A program made the translations under genes and the position numbers. Shown here piece after piece: positions 26,294 to 33,637 of a stretch of 64,000 bases of DNA; position 1 is the stretch's first letter; each line of letters begins with the position of its first letter. This DNA comes from Flavobacterium sp. UBA7680 (GTDB lineage Bacteria; Bacteroidota; Bacteroidia; Flavobacteriales; Flavobacteriaceae). Below the pieces are notes generated by a model. That model searched no databases. It saw nothing but the letters and a program-made list of their open reading frames with translations, and had not been told where the DNA came from. Where the stretch lies: positions 608,394-672,393 of the forward strand of contig NZ_DLHA01000019.1 of the NCBI RefSeq assembly GCF_002482975.1, read 5' to 3'.

Positions 26294-28255
26294 ATGAAAG
26301 TTCTAACTAAGTCAAGATTTAAATTAGGACTGGAATGTCCTAATAAATTATACTATACAGGGAAAAAGGAGTATGCTAATAAAAAACAAGAAGATCCTTT
26401 TTTACTAGCTTTAGCTGAAGGAGGTTTTCAAATTGAAGAGTATGCTCGAATGCATTATCCAGGTGGAGTTTTATTGGAAGGTAAGGACGGTGATTATGAA
26501 TATTTATGGGGAAAAACTCAAGAATTATTACAATTAGAAAATGTTGTAATATATGAAGCTGCTTTTTTACATAATGGATTGTTCGTAAGAACAGATATTC
26601 TTATAAAAATTGGAACTAATATTAAACTCATTGAAGTTAAATCTAAATCTTTTGATCCAAAGGATGATTATTTATTTGTTGGAAAGCGTGACGGTCTTGT
26701 TTCATCATGGAAGCCTTATTTATTTGATATTTCTTTTCAAAAATATGTAATTCAATCATGTTTTCCTGATTGGGAAATTAATTCTTCCATCATGATGGCA
26801 GACAAATCAAAAATTGCTACTGTTGATGGTCTTAACCAATTTTTCAGAGTTAGTAAAAAAGCAGGAAATAGAACAGGAGTCATTAAAATAATTGATTCTA
26901 TAGATAGTACAGGTGATAGTGTACTTGGGAGCAAAGACGTTACTTCTTTAGTTGCTGATATAATAAATGATAAGTATCCCTATTCTTCGGAATTAAATTT
27001 TTCGAATGCTCTCACCATTTTCAAAGAGAACTATTTGACGGATACATATATTAATTGGCCAACTTCTTATAGCTGCAAATCATGTGAATTTGTAACTGAT
27101 GGAACAGATGGTTTAAAGTCTGGCTTTAAAGAATGTTTTCAAAAGCAACATAAATGGGGTGATTCAGAATTTAGTAAACCTAAGACTTTTGATGTTTGGT
27201 CATTTCGAAAGGGAAATGAATTATTTAACAAAGGTGTCTATTTTATGAATGAATTGACTGAGGATAATATCGGTTTAAAAGAAGAGGTAGGCAAATTAAG
27301 TATGAGCGCTCGACAATGGATTCAAATCCAAAAGGAAATTGAGGAGGATAATTCAATTTATATTGATATAGAGGGATTAAAAGCTGAAATGAATTCTTGG
27401 AATTACCCATTACATTTTATTGATTTTGAAACTAGTGCTGTTCCTTTACCATTTAATGCTGGTAGGAAGCCTTATGAACAAATTGCTTTTCAGTTTTCGA
27501 TACATACTTATTATGAAGACGGAAGGATTGAACATACCCAACAATATCTTAATAATATTAAAGGGGCTTTTCCTAATTTTGATTTTATAAGAGCTTTGAG
27601 GGATTCACTAAATAATGATAATGGAACGATATTTAGGTATTCTAATCATGAAAACACTATAGTAAATGCAATTTATCTGCAACTATTAAATTCAGATGAA
27701 TCTGATGCTAGCGAATTAGTGCATTTTATTAAAAGTATTTCTCATTCTAAAAGTGATAGTGTCGAAAAATGGAATGGTGATAGAGATATGGTGGATTTAT
27801 GGGAAATAGTCAAAAAGTATTATTACAATCCTTTGACTAAAGGTTCAAATTCTCTTAAGTACGTTTTACCAGCTATTCTTAACAGTTGTGAATATCTTCA
27901 AAATAAATACACTAAAACTTTAAAGGAGATAAAGTTAAGTAGTCTAAACTTTAAAGATAATCATATCTGGTTGTCTAATACTGGTGGAGTGTATGATAAT
28001 CCATATAAAAAATTACCTAACCTTTTTGAAGATTGGACAGCTGAAGAAATTGATGAAGTTGTCTCCGGAATGGAAGAACTTGCAGATGGTGGAGCAGCAT
28101 TAACTGCCTATGGCAAAATGCAATACACTGACATTAGCGATGCAGAGTTAAACGAGTTAAGTACAGCATTATTAAAGTATTGTGAACTTGATACACTTGC
28201 AATGGTTATGCTATATGAACATTTAAAAAAAGAAGTAGAAAATGGCTATAAGTAA
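26294..28255 (+). CDS. DUF2779-family protein: Cas4-like Fe-S nuclease fused to a DEDD exonuclease-like domain
   Basis: This is a 653-residue cytoplasmic protein. The N-terminal half looks like a PD-(D/E)XK nuclease of the Cas4/AddB type: Cys15 in LECPNKLYYT, D101, the E114-x-K116 motif in LIEVKSKSF, and a Cys triad C261, C264 and C281 that with Cys15 would hold an iron-sulfur cluster. From residue 373 a DnaQ/RNase H-like exonuclease domain begins (HFIDFETSAVPLP, D377/E379), with later acidic motifs in DMVDLWEIV and the final KYCELDTLAM. Both active sites look intact. The stop overlaps the next gene by 14 bp. The function of the family is not established to my knowledge; DNA processing or defence is likely. 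Confidence 0.75.
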   Translation: MKVLTKSRFKLGLECPNKLYYTGKKEYANKKQEDPFLLALAEGGFQIEEYARMHYPGGVLLEGKDGDYEYLWGKTQELLQLENVVIYEAAFLHNGLFVRTDILIKIGTNIKLIEVKSKSFDPKDDYLFVGKRDGLVSSWKPYLFDISFQKYVIQSCFPDWEINSSIMMADKSKIATVDGLNQFFRVSKKAGNRTGVIKIIDSIDSTGDSVLGSKDVTSLVADIINDKYPYSSELNFSNALTIFKENYLTDTYINWPTSYSCKSCEFVTDGTDGLKSGFKECFQKQHKWGDSEFSKPKTFDVWSFRKGNELFNKGVYFMNELTEDNIGLKEEVGKLSMSARQWIQIQKEIEEDNSIYIDIEGLKAEMNSWNYPLHFIDFETSAVPLPFNAGRKPYEQIAFQFSIHTYYEDGRIEHTQQYLNNIKGAFPNFDFIRALRDSLNNDNGTIFRYSNHENTIVNAIYLQLLNSDESDASELVHFIKSISHSKSDSVEKWNGDRDMVDLWEIVKKYYYNPLTKGSNSLKYVLPAILNSCEYLQNKYTKTLKEIKLSSLNFKDNHIWLSNTGGVYDNPYKKLPNLFEDWTAEEIDEVVSGMEELADGGAALTAYGKMQYTDISDAELNELSTALLKYCELDTLAMVMLYEHLKKEVENGYK

Positions 28256-29237
28256 ACATCCTTTGGGGCGCTATGCAATCATAGACAGAGAAATGAGATC
28301 ACAAGATTATGTTAAGACTAAAGACTTGAAAAGAATTATTGAAAGAGATTTATCAATCAATGTCTCTTTAAGAATGATTAATGATGACATTATAGCGATG
28401 AAGGATGATAATGTATTAAATTATAATGCCCCAATTGAATATTGTAATTCTCGAAAAGCTTATTATTATTCAGATCAAAACTATACCATTCGGGCTTTTG
28501 GATTGCGTGAAGAAGACATCAGTGTTTTAATGTTTTATGCAAAGACTATAAGCCAATATAAAGATTATCATATTTTTAAAGATTTTACAAATGCGATAGA
28601 TAAAGTTCTGGATGCAGTAAATATTAGAAAGGGTATTTCAGAAACAAATGATAACAGAGTAATTGTTTTAACGGATAATAATCAAAAATTTACTGGTAAC
28701 GAATGGATCCCTGTAATTGTAGAAGCTATTGACAGTTGTTTCGCTATAGAGATCAGCTATCAAAAGTTCGGAGCAGCTAAACCTAAAAGAACTAAACTTC
28801 ATCCTTATTTATTGAAAGAGGACAGGCATCGTTGGTACCTTATAGGAATGAACGACAAGGGTATTGTAACGTATGGTCTTGATAGGATAATAGCTATCGA
28901 AAAACTCCCTGAAAAATTTGTATCCTGCACCTTGGATTTTGAAGAATATTTTCGTTATTCATTTGGAATTACAGTCCTTAACGACGATCCTATTGAAGTA
29001 AAGTTATCGTTTACTCCAAAACAAGGTAACTATCTCAAAACATTAAGCTTACACCCAACTCAGAAAATACTTTTTGACAATGCTGAAGAGTTTCAAATTT
29101 CAGTGAGAGTTAAACCTTCATGGGAATTTTATGAAAAAATATTAGGGTATGGTGATAGTGTTAAAATATTATCTCCACCCAGTATTGTAAATGAATTTAC
29201 TCAAAAAATACTATCAATATCTAATAGATATAAATAA
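28242..29237 (+). CDS. WYL-domain transcriptional regulator with N-terminal winged HTH
   Basis: The product has 331 residues. The N-terminal HTH (about 1-65: KTKDLKRIIERDLSINVSLRMINDDI) is followed by a WYL domain (about 150-230) with IEISYQKFG, the signature-like RHRWYLIGMNDKG and YGLDRIIAIE, and a WCX-type C-terminal domain. Proteins of this layout (CapW, BrxR) repress CBASS, BREX and other defence operons and respond to nucleic acids or nucleotides. The reading frame overlaps the nuclease gene, so both are translated from one message. It lies just upstream of the CBASS operon and is the obvious candidate for its control. Confidence 0.85.
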   Translation: MAISKHPLGRYAIIDREMRSQDYVKTKDLKRIIERDLSINVSLRMINDDIIAMKDDNVLNYNAPIEYCNSRKAYYYSDQNYTIRAFGLREEDISVLMFYAKTISQYKDYHIFKDFTNAIDKVLDAVNIRKGISETNDNRVIVLTDNNQKFTGNEWIPVIVEAIDSCFAIEISYQKFGAAKPKRTKLHPYLLKEDRHRWYLIGMNDKGIVTYGLDRIIAIEKLPEKFVSCTLDFEEYFRYSFGITVLNDDPIEVKLSFTPKQGNYLKTLSLHPTQKILFDNAEEFQISVRVKPSWEFYEKILGYGDSVKILSPPSIVNEFTQKILSISNRYK

Positions 29238-29253
29238 AGTCAAATAAAATAAA

Positions 29254-29294
29254 AAAAGTTTCATCGCGAAATTCCATTTCGTGATGAAACTTTT
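29254..29294 (+). terminator. long hairpin between the WYL gene and the CBASS operon
   Basis: A stem of about 19 bp (AAAAGTTTCATCGCGAAAT with its partner, one G-T wobble) and a 3-nt loop is followed by TTTTTCTTTG. Only 23 bp separate it from the CD-NTase start codon, leaving no clear space for an independent promoter downstream of the stem. It may terminate the nuclease-WYL message, with CBASS expression depending on read-through, or it may structure the CBASS leader. Confidence 0.75.
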
Positions 29295-29317
29295 TCTTTG
29301 TTTAAAATTAATAAGTT

Positions 29318-30331
29318 ATGAGCTCATATAAAACAAAAAGTACGTTGCATTTAAGAATAAAGAATTTTGTTTCTTGGATCGCGCCACCGTCTGAAACACG
29401 TGATAATATCAAAAAAAAATCTGATGAAGTAAGAAAATGTATAAAAGCTGAAGCTGAAAAGGATGGGCTTACAGTTGTTAAAATGCCTTATTCAGGTTCT
29501 TTTTCAACTAGAACAGGTTTAAGACGCAATATGCGAGGCAACACAACTACTGAAGGGCAGGATATTGATTTGCCTTTTGTTGTTAGAAAGGACAAAGAAA
29601 CAGAATTTGGTCCGTTAATAAATCGTTTTAAAAAGTATGCTGAAACTTGTTATCCGGATGATATCATTGAGGTAACTAAAAGTTCTGTGAATATTGTTTT
29701 TGAGAAGGAAAAGCTATCCTTTGATATTGTTCCTATGTTTGAAGCAGATAACACTGATTATCAGGTATTAATAAGAGGTAATGGTGACGTAATAACTACA
29801 TCTATAGAAAAACACCGCGAGTTTATTAGAAAACGCACTGCAATAACAAAAGAAACAGCAGGTATTGTGACCTTCAATGATTGTATCAGACTTTTTAAAT
29901 GGTGGCGCAAGGTAAAAGAAATCGAAACAAATGAAAACGTATGTCTTCCAAGTTTTTTAATAAATCTTCTAGGTGCTAAGGCATTTGATAACTGCGGTGA
30001 TGACACGACATATCCACAAACGTTAGCTAACTGGTTCTCCTACCTTGCTTATATTGTCAAAAACAAAGAGACAGTTTCGTTTACTGACTATTACAAAACT
30101 CCTAAACCAGATCTCTACATACCTTGGAACGTGCTTGATCCTGTTATGGATGACAATAATATTGTAAAGTCTTGGCCAAATTACCAAGTTGATGAATTGG
30201 CCGACTGGCTACAAGAAGCGTCTGAGATTATGAATAGAGCTATTGTTGCAGATTTGCAAGGAAGAGACGCCGATAGTCTGGGGCATATGCAATTGTTATT
30301 TGGTAAAATCTTTTCTTCTCACTGCGATTAA
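29318..30331 (+). CDS. CBASS CD-NTase (cyclic oligonucleotide synthase)
   Basis: This is a 337-residue nucleotidyltransferase of the CD-NTase superfamily. The activation motif G60-S61 is in YSGSFSTRTG, the catalytic acids D82 and D84 are in GQDIDLPFV, and the third acid D136 is in LSFDIVPMF. These are the residues that bind two metals and join nucleotides into a cyclic second messenger during phage infection. The HORMA and TRIP13-like partner genes that follow place it in type III CBASS, most likely a clade C or D enzyme that makes a cyclic trinucleotide; this is family knowledge, not visible in the sequence. It is the first gene of the CBASS operon. Confidence 0.92.
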   Translation: MSSYKTKSTLHLRIKNFVSWIAPPSETRDNIKKKSDEVRKCIKAEAEKDGLTVVKMPYSGSFSTRTGLRRNMRGNTTTEGQDIDLPFVVRKDKETEFGPLINRFKKYAETCYPDDIIEVTKSSVNIVFEKEKLSFDIVPMFEADNTDYQVLIRGNGDVITTSIEKHREFIRKRTAITKETAGIVTFNDCIRLFKWWRKVKEIETNENVCLPSFLINLLGAKAFDNCGDDTTYPQTLANWFSYLAYIVKNKETVSFTDYYKTPKPDLYIPWNVLDPVMDDNNIVKSWPNYQVDELADWLQEASEIMNRAIVADLQGRDADSLGHMQLLFGKIFSSHCD

Positions 30332-30345
30332 TTAAAAATAAAGAT

Positions 30346-30831
30346 ATGAGTACATATACATTTAGCGGAACTGAAAGTTATTCAGAGTCCGATGTTAAAG
30401 CAGTAATGCAAAATACGTATGAGGATATTATAGGATTTGCAAACAGGCAGATTATTTCATATGCCCGTGCAGAAAGTTGGATTGAAGACCTTACTTATGT
30501 TCTGAATCAAAAGGTTGTAAAATTCTTTGAAATTCAAATAAATAATGCCTCAGGGATAAAATTTATGAGTTATAAATATACGGTTGACAATTACGGCTAT
30601 TTATCCACAGGAGCAGCGTCAGGAGGTATAAATTATTTCGGTATACCCAGTGGATGTAATGCAACTTTGTATGTTGATCTTGATCTTTCAAATCCTAATG
30701 CGACAGTAGTAAATGAGAATTTGCGAAAGCGAGGATGGGGAACAGGTAGTGCTTTACAAGGTACCGAAACCCATGATAGAAACTATATAAGCAATAATTT
30801 AAGACTGCAAAGGTCTGTCATAACAAAATAA
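30346..30831 (+). CDS. cap7: bacterial HORMA-domain protein Cap7
   Basis: The product has 161 residues. It begins with STYTFSGTESYSESDVKAV, the start pattern of bacterial HORMA proteins, and continues through an alpha/beta core (EDLTYVLNQKVVKFFEI, GIKFMSYKYTVDNYG) to a C-terminal safety-belt-like segment rich in Gly and Asn (GTGSALQGTETHDRNY). In type III CBASS such proteins bind a closure peptide released in infection and then activate the CD-NTase. It follows the CD-NTase by 14 bp and precedes the ATPase by 1 bp, the standard gene order. Only one HORMA gene is present. Confidence 0.85.
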   Translation: MSTYTFSGTESYSESDVKAVMQNTYEDIIGFANRQIISYARAESWIEDLTYVLNQKVVKFFEIQINNASGIKFMSYKYTVDNYGYLSTGAASGGINYFGIPSGCNATLYVDLDLSNPNATVVNENLRKRGWGTGSALQGTETHDRNYISNNLRLQRSVITK

Positions 30832-30832
30832 C

Positions 30833-31708
30833 ATGGAAGTTAAACTACAGGAGAACAAGCACCCAAATCAAACAGCCGAGGCCGCTTACAAAGATTTGAT
30901 TGCTATTGATAAGCAAAAGAATACTCTTTTAAATACATTGGAACTATTTTTTAATAATGAAAAGGTTGAACAATGGCAGAAAAAACATCATCCAGAAGGT
31001 CTAGATTTTTTTCAAAATTTAGTCGGTGGTACACCATTAATTATTTTATCTGGCGATGTTGGTTGTGGTAAAACAGCCTTGGCTCACTCAATAGGTACGC
31101 CATTGGCAAAGCAAATTGATAAACGCGTTGTTGTTTTTGAAACTCCCTCTAATATTCGTGGTGCCGGTAGAGTAGGAGAAATCTCAAACCGCATTACGGA
31201 TGCTTTTGAACAGGTCAAATCTAAAATTAAGTCTGGCCAGATGGGAATTCTAATAATAGACGAGGCTGATGACCTGGCTACTGACCGTGATCAAAATCAA
31301 GCGCATCACGAAGATCGTGCTGGACTTAATGTATTAATTAAACAAATTGATTTAATTGGGAGGGAAAATATTTCCTTAGCTGTTATCTTGATTACAAATA
31401 GACTGAAGGTATTAGATCCAGCAGTTATTAGGAGAGCTACCCAGATAATAGAATTTATTAGACCCGATAAAAATGCAAGAAGACTTGTATTTCAATGTAT
31501 TTTCAGCGGTTCTAAATTGTCTGAAAAGGATTATTCAGATCTTGTTGAGGCAAGCACTCATCCAGATACACCATATAGTTTTTCTGACTTAATACAGAAA
31601 GTAGGCAAACAGTCTTTGTACCAAGCTATTCAGAGTAACCAACCTTTCGGCAAGGATGTTTATGTCGAAACAATTAAAAATACCAAACCCTCACCACTGA
31701 TAAAATAA
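30833..31708 (+). CDS. cap6: TRIP13/Pch2-like AAA+ ATPase Cap6
   Basis: This is a 291-residue AAA+ ATPase. Walker A is GDVGCGKT (residues 74-81), Walker B is ILIIDEAD (139-146), sensor 1 is ITNR with N189, and the arginine finger region is LDPAVIRRA (about 194-202). In CBASS the enzyme unfolds the HORMA N-terminus, disassembles the active HORMA-CD-NTase complex and keeps signalling off without infection. The short N-terminal helix (residues 1-60) matches the small adaptor-free bacterial form. The gene is tightly packed between HORMA (1 bp) and effector (2 bp). Confidence 0.92.
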   Translation: MEVKLQENKHPNQTAEAAYKDLIAIDKQKNTLLNTLELFFNNEKVEQWQKKHHPEGLDFFQNLVGGTPLIILSGDVGCGKTALAHSIGTPLAKQIDKRVVVFETPSNIRGAGRVGEISNRITDAFEQVKSKIKSGQMGILIIDEADDLATDRDQNQAHHEDRAGLNVLIKQIDLIGRENISLAVILITNRLKVLDPAVIRRATQIIEFIRPDKNARRLVFQCIFSGSKLSEKDYSDLVEASTHPDTPYSFSDLIQKVGKQSLYQAIQSNQPFGKDVYVETIKNTKPSPLIK

Positions 31709-31710
31709 AT

Positions 31711-33507
31711 ATGACAGCAAATAAAGTAACCATAATCATTGCGCATTATGGATTAGATAGAAAGATTACAGAAGAAGAATGTGTATCAGCTTTATCATCT
31801 GATGAAAAAACTAAAGTCATTTTTATTGATTTTGAAGCGGGAAATGCAAAATTGAGTGAGCTGTATGAGCTTTCTTTTGACAATATCGCCTTATCTCAGC
31901 AACGCAAATTTGTAGATATTTTAAAACCAGTGCTTGATGCAAATCCAGATGCATCTATTGCATATTTTGGATTTACACCCATACCTATATCTTTTCATTT
32001 AGGATATCTTGTTGGTAATACTCATCCATATATTATATATCAGTTTCATCACAAACAACATAAATGGTATCAAGAAACAGACAAACCTTCAATAGATTAT
32101 AAATTTTTGATTAAACCCCTAATGTTGCCAAATGAGACCCAAAAAGGTAAAGGTGATGTTACGATACGTGTTGCAACTTCTTTTAGCATAGACAGACAAT
32201 CGACCTACGAAGTAGTTCCAAATCCCGAAAATGAATTTGATGTAAGTTTAGAAACGCCAGATGTAGATTCACTTTTTGATCAAGAGCAGATAGGCGATGT
32301 GGTAAATTCATTTCAGGAAATTTTAAATGTTTATGCTAATAAATTAAGTGATAGAGAAAAAATTCACCTATTTATTGCTTCTTCTTCAGGTTTGCCTTTT
32401 GCTTTAGGAACCAGAATTAATCCTAACATCTATCCTTATATTCAAACCTATCAATTCAGTAGGAATGAAACTCCAAAATATAAGGAAGCAGTGCTGGTGA
32501 CGAAAGAAGTAGATAATCGTGTCGTGCTTTCTGAGGCTGACAGAACTTTAGCAAAAGAAATACGCGATAAATGGCAGGAACAATTAGAAAACACATTAAA
32601 GCCTTTTATTAAAACTATATCTGGCAGAACAACAGATAATTGGCTTCAAATGGTTTGCGCTACTGATGATGAATATAGTACTGTTATTAAACATTTCCGT
32701 CATCCTTGGACAACTGTTACCGATATTAACAAAACTAGTTTGAAGCATGATACAATAGATACTGAAACTACAGATGTGGAAGATGGTTTTGAATATATTG
32801 AAAAATCAAATACTTGGCTGTTGGATGATGGCTTCTTATTTGGTCTCAGTAAGAGATTAAAAACGAAAAGAGATACTGATATTATGCAGGCTGCAAGATT
32901 GTTTTTCTTTCATGAGGCATTACATTATAGTAAAGAAGGGCATAGATTGACAAGAGAAGTTGCTAACGGGATTGGCCAATTCCCTAAAGTTATTGAAGAA
33001 GCCGACTATCAAGCGGATGTTTGGGGTTTGTTGACTGAATATAAATACTGTTCTATGTACGAATCTAGCCGTTTAAAAAAGGGGTTTAAATCATTTTTTT
33101 GTGATGCTATAGAAACTGCCGTTGAAACTATGTGGAGTTTTGTAGACACTGGTGATGACCTGAATATAATACAAGTAAGATCTATGAATCGTTTTTTGAA
33201 TTGGTATTGGCAATGGGTTCTTATAGAAAATATAGAGGGTCCCGGAACTCTAGAAGAGATCGTAATGATATTGCTTGATAAACCGGTAATAGAATTTGCA
33301 GGAGCTCAAATGGAGCTTCGAGGATACCGAACATATTATAAACTCAATTCAAAGCAATATAATAATTATCAATTAGCTGCTTTTGCAAGAAATAAAGTTT
33401 ATCGATTTGCTCCGAATTTAATTCATGATATAATAGATGGATTTAAAAATCTTGACGGAGAGAAGATAAAAGCGGGATTAAAAAGTTTTCAAGTAACAAT
33501 TGGATAG
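31711..33507 (+). CDS. SAVED-domain CBASS effector fused to a predicted zinc metallopeptidase (HExxH)
   Basis: This is a 598-residue protein. Residues about 1-290 form the two CARF-like halves of a SAVED domain: VIFIDFEAG, IAYFGFTPIPISFHLGYLVG and IIYQFHHKQHKWYQ in the first, and HLFIASSSGLPFALGTRINP followed by YIQTYQFSRN...YKEAVLV in the second. SAVED domains bind cyclic di- or trinucleotides. The C-terminal half has no nuclease, TIR or membrane motif. Instead it carries HEALHYSKEGH (H401, E402, H405, H411) and, 24 residues later, IEEADYQAD (E429/E430, D432, D436), a gluzincin-like zinc site. The likely action is signal-triggered proteolysis. The last gene of the CBASS operon, it is followed by a terminator. 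Confidence 0.8.
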   Translation: MTANKVTIIIAHYGLDRKITEEECVSALSSDEKTKVIFIDFEAGNAKLSELYELSFDNIALSQQRKFVDILKPVLDANPDASIAYFGFTPIPISFHLGYLVGNTHPYIIYQFHHKQHKWYQETDKPSIDYKFLIKPLMLPNETQKGKGDVTIRVATSFSIDRQSTYEVVPNPENEFDVSLETPDVDSLFDQEQIGDVVNSFQEILNVYANKLSDREKIHLFIASSSGLPFALGTRINPNIYPYIQTYQFSRNETPKYKEAVLVTKEVDNRVVLSEADRTLAKEIRDKWQEQLENTLKPFIKTISGRTTDNWLQMVCATDDEYSTVIKHFRHPWTTVTDINKTSLKHDTIDTETTDVEDGFEYIEKSNTWLLDDGFLFGLSKRLKTKRDTDIMQAARLFFFHEALHYSKEGHRLTREVANGIGQFPKVIEEADYQADVWGLLTEYKYCSMYESSRLKKGFKSFFCDAIETAVETMWSFVDTGDDLNIIQVRSMNRFLNWYWQWVLIENIEGPGTLEEIVMILLDKPVIEFAGAQMELRGYRTYYKLNSKQYNNYQLAAFARNKVYRFAPNLIHDIIDGFKNLDGEKIKAGLKSFQVTIG

Positions 33508-33516
33508 AAAAACGAA

Positions 33517-33556
33517 ATAGACCACAGACAAGCTAAACAACTTTATTGTGGTCTAT
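33517..33556. terminator. hairpin ending the CBASS operon
   Basis: The arms ATAGACCACA and TGTGGTCTAT pair around a 20-nt loop, about 10 bp after the effector stop. The convergent helicase gene ends about 80 bp to the right, so this hairpin probably insulates the two modules. Confidence 0.65.
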
Positions 33557-33637
33557 AATTTCTTAAAAAAAACTTTTGATTTATGAATACTGTTGTATAA
33601 AATCTACTTTCAAACATCATAATGATAGTACGAAATA

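Noticed and set aside
32911..32943. A metzincin reading of HEALHYSKEGH in the CBASS effector
   Set aside because: The third His has metzincin spacing, but the conserved Gly is replaced by Lys and no Met-turn is evident; the downstream EEAD motif fits a gluzincin-type site better.
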